Source: Hydractinia symbiolongicarpus
Taxonomy: Eukaryota > Cnidaria > Hydrozoa > Anthoathecata > Hydractiniidae
Direction: 5' to 3'
Length of the DNA: 64,000 nucleotides
Assembly: GCF_029227915.1 (NCBI RefSeq)
Contig: NC_079886.1
Location: 26,018,501 to 26,082,500 of the forward strand
In this document: positions 50,801-64,000 of the stretch, in pieces
Position numbering within the stretch: the stretch's first letter is position 1
Layout: each line of letters starts with the position of its first letter
Translations under genes and position numbers: made by a program
The notes under the pieces: generated by a model
Told to the model about the DNA's origin: nothing
Database searches by the model: none
Seen by the model: only the letters and a program-made list of their open reading frames with translations

Positions 50801-53800
50801 ACTGATTTTGGACTGTGACCTGACAAATGTGATGAATGAGACAATTGGACTCCATGAGATAACACTCTTCTTAAACTGGCATGATTGCCTGTACTCAGCG
50901 ATTAAACTGGGTGCTGTGGTAGCGCTTCATTTAAAAATGCAGATAAATAAGTCATTTTTTACTGTAGGGCCAATCCTAGCTGTTATCACACGCTGAAGAA
51001 ATAGATACAGTTTCAAAAACTACATTTCATTTGTTTTCTAACGGTATCAGCCCGTTTCAGTTACAACAGTTGGGTCACATTTTCGTACCAACATGTATTT
51101 AGCGATGATTTTCTGATATTACTAGGCTGCATGGCTTTCAACAGTGAAACGATTGACTGTGGGACTTAATTGAACTGATTTTGGACTGTGACCTTACAAA
51201 TGTGATGAATGAGACAATTGGACTCCATGAAATAACATTCTTCTTAAATTGGCATGATTGCCGGAACTCATCGGTTAAACTGGGCGCTGTGGTAGCTCTT
51301 CATTTAAAAATGTAGATATATAATTCATTTTTTACTGTGGGACTAATCCTAGCCGCTATCGCACGCCGAAGAAGTTGAGACATTTTTGAAAACTACATTT
51401 TATTGACTTTCTAACGGTATCAGTCCGTTTCAGTTACAACAGTTGGGTCACATTTTCGTACCAAAATGTACTTAGCGATATTTTTCTGATATTACTAGGT
51501 TGAATCGCTTTTAACAGTGACCGATTGACTGTGGGACTTAATTGAACTTATTTTGGACTTTAACTTTATAAATGCAATAATTGAGAGAATTAAACTCCAA
51601 GAAATAAAATTATTCTAAATTTGACATGATTGCTAGAACTCAGCGATTACACTGGGCGCTGTGGTAGCGCTTCATTTAAAAATGTAGATATGTAAGTCGT
51701 TTTTTACTGTGGGACCAATCCTAGCCGTTTTCGCACGCTGAAGAAATTGAGACAGTTTCAAAAACTACATTTCATTGACTTTCTTACGGTGTCAGCCCGT
51801 TTCAGTTACAACAGTTGGGTCACATTTTCGAACCAACATGTATTTAGCGATATTTTTCTGATACTACTAGGTTGCATCGGTTTGAACAGTGAAACAATTG
51901 ACTGTGGGACTTAATTGAACTGATTTTGGACTGTGACCTTACAAATGTGATGAATGAGACAATTGGACTCTATGAAATAACATTCTTCTTAAATTGGCAT
52001 AATTGCCGGATCTCAGCGGTTTAACTGGGCGCTGTGGTAGCGCTACATTTAAAAATGTAGATATATAATTCATTTTTTACTGTGGGACTAATCCTAGCCG
52101 CTATCGCACGCCGAAGCAGTTGAGACATATTTGAAAACTACATTTTATTGACTTTCTAACGGTATCAGCCCGTTTCAGTTACAACAGTTGGGTCACATTT
52201 TCGTACCAACATGTATTTAGCGACATTTTTCTGATACTACTAGGTTGCATCGGTTTTAACAGTGAAACAATTGACTGTGGGACTTAATTGAACTGATTTT
52301 GGCCTGTGACCTTACAAATGTGATGAATGAGACAATTGGACTCCATGAAATAACATTCTTCTTAAATTGGCATGATTGCCGGAACTCAGCGGTTTAACTG
52401 GGCGCTGTGGTAGCGCTTCATTTAAAAATGTAGATATATAATTCATTTTTTACTGTGGGACTAATCCTAGCCGCTATCGCACGCCGAAGCAGTTGAGACA
52501 TTTTTGAAAACTACATTTTATTGACTTTCTAACGGTATCAGTCCGTTTCAGTTACAACAGTTGGGTCACATTTTCGTACCAAAATGTACTTAGCGATATT
52601 TTTCTGATATTACTAGGTTGCATCGCTTTTAACAGTGAAACGATTGACTGTGGGACTTAATTGAACTGATTTTGGACTTTAACTTTATAAATGCAATAAT
52701 TGAGAGAATTGAACTCCAAGAAATAAAATTATTCTAAATTTGACATGATTGCTAGAACTCAGCGATTACACTGGGCGCTGTGGTAGCGCTTCATTTAAAA
52801 ATGTATATATGTAAGTCGTTTTTTACTGTGGGACCAATCCTAGCCGTTATCGCACGCTGAAGAAATTGAGACAGTTTCAAAAACTACATTTCATTGACTT
52901 TCTTACGGTGTCAGCCCGTTTCAGTTACAACAGTTGGGTCACATTTTCGTACCAACATGTATTTAGCGATATTTTTCTGATACTACTAGGTTGCATCGGT
53001 TTTAACAGTGAAACAATTGACTGTGGGACTTAATTGAACTGATTTTGGACTGTGACCTGACAAATGTGATGAATGAGACAATTGGACTCCATGAGATAAC
53101 ACTCTTCTTAAACTGGCATGATTGCCTGTACTCAGCGATTAAACTGGGTGCTGTGGTAGCGCTTCATTTAAAAATGCAGATAAATAAGTCATTTTTTACG
53201 GTAGGGCCAATCCTAGCTGTTATCGCACGCTGAAGAAATAGATACAGTTTCAAAAACTACATTTCATTTGTTTTCTAACGGTATCAGCCCGTTTCAGTTA
53301 CAACAGTTGGGTCACATTTTCGTACCAACATGTATTTAGCGATGATTTTCTGATATTACTAGGTTGCATGGCTTTCAACAGTGAAACGATTGACTGTGGG
53401 ACTTAATTGAACTGATTTTGGACTGTGACCTTACAAATGTGATGAATGAGACAATTGGACTCCATGAAATAACATTCTTCTTAAATTGGCATGATTGCCG
53501 GAACTCAGCGGTTAAACTGGGCGCTGTGGTAGCGTTTCATTTAAAAATGTAGATATATAATTCATTTTTTACTGTGGGACTAATTCTAGCCGCTATCGCA
53601 CGCCGAAGAAGTTGAGACATTTTTGAAAACTACATTTCATTGACTTTCTTACGGTGTCAGCCCGTTTCAGTTACAAAGTCGGGTCACACTTTCGTACCAA
53701 CATGTATTGAGCGATATTTTTCTGATATTACTAGGTTGCATCGCTTTTAACAGTGAAACGATTGACTGTGGGACTTAATTGAACTGATTTTGGACTGTGA

Positions 53801-56800
53801 CCTTACAAATGTGATGAATGAGACAATTGGACTTCATGAAATAACATTCTTCTTAAATTGGCATGATTTCCGGAACTCAGCGGTTAAACTGGGCGCTGTG
53901 GTAGCGCTTCAATTAAAAATTCAGATATATAAGTCATTTTTTACTGTGGGATCAATCCTAGCCGCTATCGCACGTCGAAGAAATTGAGAGATTTTCAAAA
54001 ACTACATTTCATTGACTTTCTAACGGTATCAGTCCGTTTCAGTTACAACACTTGGGTCACATTTTTGTACCAACATGTATTTAGCGATATATTTCTGATT
54101 AGGTTGCATCGCTTTTAACAGTGAAACAATTGACTGTGGGACTTAATTGAACTGATTTTGGACTGTGACCTGACAAATGTGATGAATGAGACAATTGGAC
54201 TCCATGAAATACCATTCTTCTTGTACTCAGCGATTAAACTGGGTGCTGCGGTAGCGCTTCATTTAAAAATGCAGATAAATAAGTCATTTTTCACTGTAGG
54301 ACCAATCCTAGCTGTTATCGCACGCTGAAGAAATAGAGACAGTTTCAAAAACTACATTTCATTGGTTTTCTAACGGTATCAGTCCGTTTTAGTTACAACA
54401 GTTGGGTCACATTTTCGTACCAACATGTATTTAGCGATATTTTCTGATATTACTAGGTTGCATCGCTTTTAACAGTGAAACGATTGACTGTGGGACTTAA
54501 TTGAACTGATTTTGGACTGTGACCTTACAAATGTGATGAATAAGACAATTGGAGTCCATGAAATAACATTTTTCTTAAATTGGCATGATTGCCGGAACTC
54601 AGCGGTTAAACTGGGCGCTGCGGTAGCGCTTCATTTAAAAACGTAGATATATAATTCATTTTACTGTGGGACTAATCCTAGCCGCTATCGCACGCCGAAG
54701 AAGTTGAGACATTTTTGAAAACTACATTTTATTGACTTTCTAACGGTATCAGTCCGTTTCAGTTACAACAGTTGAGTCACATTTTCGTACCAAAATGTAC
54801 TTAGCGATATTTTTCTGATATTACTAGGTTGCATCGCTTTTAACAGTGAAACGATTGACTGTGGGACTTAATTGAACTGATTTTGGACTTTAACTTTATA
54901 AATGCAATAATTGAGAGAATTGAATTCCAAGAAATAAAATTATTCTAAATTTGACATGATTGCTAGAACTCAGCGATTACACTGGGCGCTGTGGTAGCGC
55001 TTCATTTAAAAATGTAGATATGTAAGTCGTTTTTTACTGTGGGACCAATCCTAGCCGTTATCGCACGCTGAAGAAATTGAAAAAGTTTCAAAAGTTACAT
55101 TTCATTGACTTTCTTACGGTGTCAGCCCGTTTCAGTTACAACAGTTGGGTCACATTTTCGTACCAACATGTATTTAGCGATATTTTTCTGATACTACTAG
55201 GTTGCATCGGTTTTAACAGTGAAACAATTAACTGTGGGACTTAATTGAACTGATTTTGGACTGTGACCTGACAAATGTGATGAATGAGACAATTGGACTC
55301 CATGAGATAACACTCTTCTTAAACTGGCATGATTGCAGGAACTCATCGGTAAAAATGGGCGCTGTGGTAGCGCTTCATTTAAAAATGTAGATATATAATT
55401 CATTTTTTACTGTGGGACTAATCCTAGCCGCTATCGCATGCCGAAGAAGTTGAGACATTTTTGAAAACTACATTTTATTGACTTTCTAACGGTATCAGTC
55501 CGTTTCAGTTACAACAGTTGGGTCACATTTTCGTACCAAAATGTACTTAGCGATATTTTTCTGATATTACTAGGTTGCATCGCTTTTAACAGTGAAACGA
55601 TTGACTGTGGGACTTAATTGAACTGATTTTGGACTATAACTTTATAAATGCAATAATTGAGAGAATTGAACTCCAAGAAATAAAATTATTCTAAATTTGA
55701 CATGATTGCTAGCACTCAGCGATTACACTGGGCGCTGTGGTAGCGCTTCATTTAAAAATGTAGATATGTAAGTCGTTTTTTACTGTGGGACCAATCCTAG
55801 CCGTTATCGCATGCTGAAGAAATTGAGACAGTTTCAAAAACTACATTTCATTGACTTTCTTACGGTGTCAGCCCGTTTCAGTTACAACAGTTGGGTCACA
55901 TTTTCGTACCAACATGTATTTAGCGATATTTTTCTGATACTACTAGGTTGCATCGGTTTTAACAGTGAAACAATTGACTGTGGGACTTAATTGAACTGAT
56001 TTTGGACTGTGACCTGACAAATGTGATGAATGAGACAATTGGACTCCATGAGATAACACTCTTCTTAAACTGGCATGATTGCCTGTACTCAGCGATTAAA
56101 CTGGGTGCTGTGGTAGCGCTTCATTTAAAAATGCAGATAAATAAGTCATTTTTTACTGTAGGGCCAATCCTAGCTGTTATCGCACGCTGAAGAAATTGAA
56201 AAAGTTTCAAAAGTTACATTTCATTGACTTTCTTACGGTGTCAGCCCGTTTCAGTTACAACAGTTGGGTCACATTTTCGTACCAACATGTATTTAGCGAT
56301 ATTTTTCTGATACTACTAGGTTGCATCGGTTTTAACAGTGAAACAATTAACTGTGGGACCTAATTGAACTGATTTTGGACTGTGACCTGACAAATGTGAT
56401 GAATGAGACAATTGGACTCCATGAGATAACACTCTTCTTAAACTGGCATGATTGCAGGAACTCATCGGTAAAAATGGGCGCTGTGGTAGCGCTTCATTTA
56501 AAAATGTAGATATATAATTCATTTTTTACTGTGGGACTAATCCTAGCCGCTATCGCATGCCGAAGAAGTTGAGACATTTTTGAAAACTACATTTTATTGA
56601 CTTTCTAACGGTATCAGTCCGTTTCAGTTACAACAGTTGGGTCACATTTTCGTACCAAAATGTACTTAGCGATATTTTTCTGATATTACTAGGTTGCATC
56701 GCTTTTAACAGTGAAACGATTGACTGTGGGACTTAATTGAACTGATTTTGGACTATAACTTTATAAATGCAATAATTGAGAGAATTGAACTCCAAGAAAT

Positions 56801-58075
56801 AAAATTATTCTAAATTTGACATGATTGCTAGAACTCAGCGATTACACTGGGCGCTGTGGTAGCGCTTCATTTAAAAATGTAGATATGTAAGTCGTTTTTT
56901 ACTGTGGGACCAATCCTAGCCGTTATCGCATGCTGAAGAAATTGAGACAGTTTCAAAAACTACATTTCATTGACTTTCTTACGGTGTCAGCCCGTTTCAG
57001 TTACAACAGTTGGGTCACATTTTCGTACCAACATGTATTTAGCGATATTTTTCTGATACTACTAGGTTGCATCGGTTTTAACAGTGAAACAATTGACTGT
57101 GGGACTTAATTGAACTGATTTTGGACTGTGACCTGACAAATGTGATGAATGAGACAATTGGACTCCATGAGATAACACTCTTCTTAAACTGGCATGATTG
57201 CCTGTACTCAGCGAATAAACTGGGTGCTGTGGTAGCGCTTCATTTAAAAATGCAGATAAATAAGTCATTTTTTACTGTAGGGCCAATCCTAGCTGTTATC
57301 GCACGCTGAAGAAATAGATACAGTTTCAAAAACTACATTTCATTTGTTTTCTAACGGTATCAGCCCGTTTCAGTTACAACAGTTGGGTCACATTTTCGTA
57401 CCAACATGTATTTAGCGATATTTTTCTGATACTACTAGGTTGCAGCGGTTTTAACAGTGAAACAATTAACTGTGGGACTTAATTGAACTGATTTTGGACT
57501 GTGACCTGACAAATGTGATGAATGAGACAATTGGACTCCATGAGATAACACTCTTCTTAAACTGGCATGATTGCCAGAACTCATCGGTTAAAATGGGCGC
57601 TGTGGTAGCGCTTCATTTAAAAATGTAGATATATAATTCATTTTTTACTGTGGGACTAATCCTAGCCGCTATCGCATGCCGAAGAAGTTGAGACATTTTT
57701 GAAAACTACATTTTATTGACTTTCTAACGGTATCAGTCCGTTTCAGTTACAACAGTTGGGTCACATTTTCGTACCAAAATGTACTTAGCGATATTTTTCT
57801 GATATTACTAGGTTGCATCGCTTTTAACAGTGAAACAATTGACTGTGGGACTTAATTGAACTGATTTTGGACTATAACTTTATAAATGCAATAATTGAGA
57901 GAATTGAACTCCAAGAAATAAAATTATTCTAAATTTGACATGATTGCTAGAACTCAGCGATTACACTGGGCGCTGTGGTAGCGCTTCATTTAAAAATGTA
58001 GATATGTAAGTCGTTTTTTACTGTGGGACCAATCCTAGCCGTTATCGCACGCTGAAGAAATTGAGACAGTTTCAA
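44880..58075 (+). repeat. Satellite block VI, with 5.55-kb-spaced and 1119-bp duplications
   Basis: Segment 44880-46600 is repeated at about 50432-52152 (offset 5552). Private variants shared by the copies include 'cagtgaccgattgactg', 'ggctgcatggctttcaac' and 'gaattaaactccaag'. Further right, 55073-56191 is followed directly by a near-exact copy at 56192-57310, an 1119-bp unit of three monomers. A more diverged third copy follows to about 58075. Block markers are 'gactaatcctagccgc', 'ctgatactactaggttgc' and 'gagataacactcttc'. Confidence 0.86.
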
Positions 58076-61000
58076 AAACTACATTTCATTTGTTTTCTAA
58101 CGGTATCAGCCCGTTTCAGTTACAACAGTTTGGTCACATTTTCGTATCAACATGTATTTAGCGATGATTTTCTGATATTACTAGGTTGCATCGCTTTTAA
58201 CAGTGAAATGATTGACTGTGGGATTTAATTGAACTGATTTTGGACTTTAACTTTATCAATGTGATAATTGAGACAATTGGACTCCATGAATTAAAATTCT
58301 TCTTAAATTGGCATGATTGACGGACCTCATCGATTACACTGGGCGCTGCGGTAGCGCTTCATTTAAAAATGTAGATATATAACACATTTTTTACTGTGGG
58401 ACCTATCCTAGCCGTTATCGCACACCGAAGAAGTTGAGACATTTTCGAAACCTACATTTCATTGATTTTCTAACGGTATCAGTCCGTTTCAGTTAGAACG
58501 CTTGGGTCACATTTTCGTACCAACATGTATTTAGCGATATGTTTCGGATATTACTAGGTTGCATCGCTTTTAACAGTGAAACAATTGAATGTGGGACTTA
58601 ATTGAACTGATTTTGGACTTTAACTTTATAAATGCAATAATTGAGAGAATTGAACTCCAAGAAATAAAATTATTCTGAATTTGACGTGATTGCTAGAACT
58701 CAGCGACTACACTGCGCGCTGAGGTTAGCGCTTCATTTAAAAATGTAGATATGTAAGTCATTTTTTACTGTGGGACCAATCCTAACCGTTATCGCACGCT
58801 GAAGAAATTGAGACAGTTTCAAAAACTATATTTCATTGACTTTCTAACGGTGTCAGCCCGTTTGAGTTATAACAGTTGGGTCACATTTTCGTACCAACAT
58901 GTATTTAGCGATATTTTTCTGATATTACTAGGTTGCATCGCTTTTAATAGTGAAACGATTGACTGTGGGACTTAATTGAACTGATTTTGGACTGTGACCT
59001 TACAAATGTGATGAATGAGACAATTGAACTCCATGAAATAACATTCTTCTTAAATTGGCATGATTGCCGGAACTCAGCGGATAAACTGGGCGCTGTGGTA
59101 GCGCTTCATTTAAAAATGTATATATATAAGTCATTTTTTACTGTAGGGCCAATCCTAGCTGTTATCGCACGCTGAAGAAATAGATACAGTTTCAGAAACT
59201 ACATTTCATTTGTTTTCTAACGGTATCAGCCCGTTTCAGTTACAACAGTTGGGTCACATTTTCGTATCAACATGTATTTAGCGATGATTTTCTGATATTA
59301 CTAGGTTGCATCGCTTTTAACAGTGAAATGATTGACTGTGGGATTTAATTGAACTGATTTTGGACTTTAACTTTATCAATGTGATAATTGAGACAATTGG
59401 ACTCCATGAATTAAAATTCTTCTTAAATTGGCATGATTGACGGAACTCATCGATTACACTGGGCGCTGTGGTAGCGCTTCATTTAAAAATGTAGATATAT
59501 AAGACATTTTTTACTGTGGGACTAATCCTAGCCGCTATCGCATGCCGAAGAAGTTGAGACATTTTTGAAAACTACATTTTATTGACTTTCTAACGGTATC
59601 AGTCCGTTTCAGTTACAACAGTTGGGTCACATTTTCGTACCAACATGTATTTAGCGATATTTTTCTGATATTACTAGGTTGCATCGCTTTTAACAGTGAA
59701 ACAATTGACTGTGGGACTTAATTGAACTGATTTTGGACTATAACTTTATAAATGCAATAATTGAGAGAATTGAACTCCAAGAAATAAAATTATTCTAAAT
59801 TTGACATGATTGCTAGAACTCAGCGATTACACTGGGCGCTGTGGTAGCGCTTCATTTAAAAATGTATATATATAAGTCATTTTTTACTGTAGGGCCAATC
59901 CTAGCTGTTATCGCACGCTGAAGAAATAGATACAGTTTCAGAAACTACATTTCATTTGTTTTCTAACGGTATCAGCCCGTTTCAGTTACAACAGTTGGGT
60001 CACATTTTCGTATCAACATGTATTTAGCGATGATTTTCTGATATTACTAGGTTGCATCGCTTTTAACAGTGAAATGATTGACTGTGGGATTTAATTGAAC
60101 TGATTTTGGACTTTAACTTTATCAATGTGATAATTGAGACAATTGGACTCCATGAATTAAAATTCTTCTTAAATTGGCATGATTGACGGAACTCATCGAT
60201 TACACTGGGCGCTGTGGTAGCGCTTCAATTAAAAATGTAGATATGTAAGACATTTTTTACTGTGGGACCTATCCTAGCCGTTATCGCTTGCCGAAGAAGT
60301 TGAGACATTTTCGAAACCTACATTTCATTGATTTTCTAACGGTATCAGTCCGTTTCAGTTAGAACGCTTGGGTCACATTTTCGTACCAACATGTATTTAG
60401 CGATATGTTTCGGATATTACTAGGTTGCATCGCTTTTAACAGTGAAACAATTGAATGTGGGACTTAATTGAACTGATTTTGGACTTTAACTTTATAAATG
60501 CAATAATTAAGAGAATTGAACTCCAAGAAATAAAATTATTCTGAATTTGACGTGATTGCTAGAACTCAGCGACTACACTGCGCGCTGAGGTTAGCGCTTC
60601 ATTTAAAAATGTAGATATGTAAGTCATTTTTTACTGTGGGACCAATCCTAACCGTTATCGCACGCTGAAGAAATTGAGACAGTTTCAAAAACTATATTTC
60701 ATTGACTTTCTAACGGTGTCAGCCCGTTTGAGTTATAACAGTTGGGTCACATTTTCGTACCAACATGTATTTAGCGATATTTTTCTGATATTACTAGGTT
60801 GCATCGCTTTTAATAGTGAAACGATTGACTGTGGGACTTAATTGAACTGATTTTGGACTGTGACCTTACAAATGTGATGAATGAGACAATTGGACTCCAT
60901 GAAATAACATTCTTCTTAAATTGGCATGATTGCCGGAACTCAGCGGATAAACTGGGCGCTGTGGTAGCGCTTCATTTAAAAATGTATATATATAAGTCAT

Positions 61001-64000
61001 TTTTTACTGTAGGGCCAATCCTAGCTGTTATCGCACGCTGAAGAAATAGATACAGTTTCAGAAACTACCTTTCATTTGTTTTCTAACGGTATCAGCCCGT
61101 TTCAGTTACAACAGTTGGGTCACATTTTCGTATCAACATGTATTTAGCGATGATTTTCTGATATTACTAGGTTGCATCGCTTTTAACAGTGAAATGATTG
61201 ACTGTGGGATTTAATTGAACTGATTTTGGACTTAAACTTTATCAATGTGATAATTGAGACAATTGGACTCCATGAATTAAAATTCTTCTTAAATTGGCAT
61301 GATTGACGGAACTCATCGATTACACTGGGCGCTGTGGTAGCGCTTCATTTAAAAATGTAGATATATAAGACATTTTTTACTGTGGGACCTATCCTAGCCG
61401 TTATCGCTTGCCGAAGAAGTTGAGACATTTTCGAAACCTACATTTCATTGATTTTTTAACGGTATCAGTCCGTTTCAGTTAGAACGCTTGGGTCACATTT
61501 TCGTACCAACATGTATTTAGCGATATGTTTCGGATATTACTAGGTTGCATCGCTTTTAACAGTGAAACAATTGAATGTGGGACTTAATTGAACTGATTTT
61601 GGACTTTAACTTTATAAATGCAATAATTGAGAGAATTGAACTCCAAGAAATAAAATTATTCTGAATTTGACGTGATTGCTAGAACTCAGCGACTACACTG
61701 CGCGCTGAGGTTAGCGCTTCATTTAAAAATGTAGATATGTAAGTCATTTTTTACTGTGGGACCAATCCTAACCGTTATCGCACGCTGAAGAAATTGAGAC
61801 AGTTTCAAAAACTACATTTCATTGACTTTCTAACGGTGTCAGCCCGTTTGAGTTATAACAGTTGGGTCACATTTTCGTACCAACATGTATTTAGCGATAT
61901 TTTTCTGATATTACTAGGTTGCATCGCTTTTAATAGTGAAACGATTGACTGTGGGACTTAATTGAACTGATTTTGGACTGTGACCTTACAAATGTGATGA
62001 ATGAGACAATTGGACTCCATGAAATAACATTCTTCTTAAATTGGCATGATTGCCGGAACTCAGCGGATAAACTGGGCGCTGTGGTAGCGCTTCATATAAA
62101 AATGTAGATATATAAGTCATTTTTTACTGTGGGACCAATCCTAGCCGTTATTGCACGCCAAAGAAGTTGAGACATTTTCGAAAACTACAATTCATTGATT
62201 TTCTAACGGTATCAGTCCGTTTCAGTTAGAACGCTTGGGTCACATTTTCGTACCAACATGTATTTAGCGATATTTTTCTGATATTACTAGGTTGAATCGC
62301 TTTTAACAGTGAAACAATTGACTGTGGGACTTAATTGAACTCATTTTGGACTGTGACCTTACAAATGTGATGAATGAGACAATTGGACTCCATGAGATAA
62401 CATTCTTCTTAAATTGGCATGATTGCCGGAACTCAGCGATTACACTGGGCGCTGTGGTAGTTTCAAAAACTAAATTTCATTGACTTTCTAACGGTATCAG
62501 TCCGTTTCAGTTACAACAGTTGCGTCAAGTATTCGTACCAACATGTATTTAGCGATATTTTTCTGATATTACTTGGTTGCATCGCTTTTAACAGTGAAAC
62601 GATTGACTGTGGGACTTAATTAAACTGATTTTGGACTGTGACCTTACAAATGTGATGAATATGACAATTGGACTCCATGAAATAACATTCTTCTTAAATT
62701 GGCATGATTGCCGGAACTCAGCGACTACACTGCGCGCTGAGGTTAGCGCTTCATTTAAAAATGTAGATATGTAAGTCATTTTTTACTGTGGGACCAATCC
62801 TAACCGTTATCGCACGCTGAAGAAATTGAGACAGTTTCAAAAACTATATTTCATTGACTTTCTAACGGTGTCAGCCCGTTTGAGTTATAACAGTTGGGTC
62901 ACATTTTCGTACCAACATGTATTTAGCGATATTTTTCTGATATTACTAGGTTGCATCGCTTTTAATAGTGAAACGATTGACTGTGGGACTTAATTGAACT
63001 GATTTTGGACTGTGACCTTACAAATGTGATGAATGAGACAATTGGACTCCATGAAATAACATTCTTCTTAAATTGGCATGATTGCCGGTACTCAGCGGAT
63101 AAACTGGGCGCTGTGGTAGCGCTTCATTTAAAAGTGTAGATATATTAGTCATTTTTTACTGTGGGACCAAACTTAGCCGTTATCCCACGCTGAAGAAATA
63201 GAGACAGTTTCAAAAACTTCATTTCATTGACTTTCTAACGGTATCAGTCCGTTTCTGTTACAACGGTTGCGTCACATATTTGTACCAACATGTATTTAGC
63301 AATATTTTTCTGATATTACTAGGTTGCATCGCTTTTAACAGTGAAATGATTGACTGTGGGATTTAATTGAACTGATTTTGGACTTTAACTTTATCAATGT
63401 GATAATTGAGACAATTGGACTCCATGATTTAACATTCTTCTTAAATTGGCATGATTGACGGAACTCATCGATTACACTGGGCGCTGTGGTAGCGCTTCAT
63501 TTAAAAATGTAGATATATAAGACATTTTTTACTGTGGGACCTATACTAGCCGTTATCGCACGCCGAAGAAGTTGAGACATTTTCAAAACCTACATTTCAT
63601 TGATTTTCTAACGGTATCAGTCCGTTTCAGTTAGAACGCTTGAGTCACATTTTCGTACCAACATGTATTTAGCGATATTTTTCGGATATTACTAGGTTGC
63701 ATCGCTTTTAACAGTGAAACAATTGAATGTGGGACTTAATTGAACTGATTTTGGACTTTAACTTTATAAATGCAATAATTGAGAGAATTGAACTCCAAGA
63801 AATAAAATTATTCTGATTTTGACGTGATTGCTAGAACTCAGCGACTACACTGCGCGCTGAGGTTAGCGCTTCATTTAAAAATGTAGATATGTAAGTCATT
63901 TTTTACTGTGGGACCAATCCTAACCGTTATCGCACGCTGAAGAAATTGAGACAGTTTCAAAAACTACATTTCATTGACTTTCTAACGGTGTCAGCCCGTT
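58075..64000 (+). repeat. Satellite block VII, with overlapping 5-mer and 3-mer duplications
   Basis: Segment 58080-59510 is repeated at 59946-61376 (offset 1866, five monomers). Segment 59850-60970 is repeated at 60970-62090 (offset 1120, three monomers). The marker 'gactacactgcgcgctgagg' is at 58705, 60571, 61691, 62722 and 63842, and otherwise only in block I. Other markers are 'gatatgtttcggatatt' and 'gtatatatataag'. Confidence 0.86.
62445..62727 (+). repeat. Truncated monomer (about 282 bp)
   Basis: 'gcgctgtggtag' runs directly into 'tttcaaaaactaaatttc' at 62449-62478. About 90 bp between the dyad and the 'gagacagtttc' segment is missing. The breakpoints share only the dinucleotide AG. 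Confidence 0.8.

Larger units (their letters stand above)
38388..64000 (+). repeat. Satellite DNA array, right arm (373-bp monomer)
   Basis: This is the same satellite, in the same orientation and phase as the left arm. The monomer cut by the transposon resumes exactly where it stopped: 'cttcTTAA' on the left and 'TTAAattggcatg' on the right. With the 2503-bp insertion and one TTAA removed, the spacing between the flanking 'actggg' landmarks (about 35539 and 38418) is one normal monomer. The array runs off the end of the window. No gene is seen in it. Confidence 0.97.

Noticed and set aside
50003-57268. Minus-strand open frames of 63-80 residues (for example 26873-27115, 50003-50209, 55197-55403, 57062-57268)
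   Set aside because: Antisense by-products of the same repeat, with no family resemblance and no consistent conservation across monomers.
32217-61041. A recurring 62-73-residue open frame beginning MDCDLTNVMN or similar (for example 32217-32405, 53045-53233, 60853-61041)
   Set aside because: Same reasoning: mostly TTG starts in the class-B linker, a frame overlapping the dyad region, and presence governed by the monomer variant.
1-64000. CRISPR array or bacterial repeat locus
   Set aside because: The period is 373 bp, there is no short repeat/unique spacer pattern and no cas gene, and the content is eukaryotic satellite with transposons.

Overview
The window is almost entirely eukaryotic satellite DNA. 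A 373-bp AT-rich monomer is repeated head to tail, always in the same orientation, from base 1 to base 35880 and again from 38388 to 64000. That is roughly 165 monomers by length. I see no host gene, tRNA, rRNA or CRISPR array. The short open frames in the satellite recur once per monomer, begin with TTG rather than ATG, and are by-products of the repeat.

The monomers fall into two broad variant classes: A, with 'ccaagaaataacaatgttc', and B, with 'ccatgaaataacattcttc'. They are organised in locally homogenised blocks that contain recent multi-monomer tandem duplications: 1119-1120 bp (3-mers), 1822-1870 bp (5-mers), 3727 bp (10-mer) and a 4397-bp spaced pair (12-mer). Approximate blocks are 1-6520, 6521-11869, 11870-25200, 25200-35880, 38388-44880, 44880-58075 and 58075-64000. 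The two ends of the window share monomer variants that I did not see in the middle. The monomer itself looks like an ancient diverged dimer of about 186-bp halves, and it carries a small conserved dyad, GCGCT-N5-AGCGC.

The one break in the array is a 2503-bp DNA transposon copy at 35881-38383. It has perfect 19-bp terminal inverted repeats and a TTAA target duplication, and it sits inside a single class-B monomer. It carries a decayed gene whose reading frames match the cysteine-rich zinc-binding 'ballast' domain of P2X purinoceptor 7-like proteins, which are common in invertebrates. The gene is interrupted by a 965-bp non-autonomous transposon (36397-37361) with its own inverted repeats and a 6-bp target duplication. 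It also holds a likely 75-bp intron. Removing the nested element and the intron keeps the reading frame open through the family motif, which supports both calls independently.

The source is most likely an invertebrate animal, given the P2X7-like gene, the short GT-AG intron and the TTAA-type DNA transposon in satellite heterochromatin. The sequence alone does not settle the species. The reading of the domain rests on recognising family motifs by eye, not on a database search.
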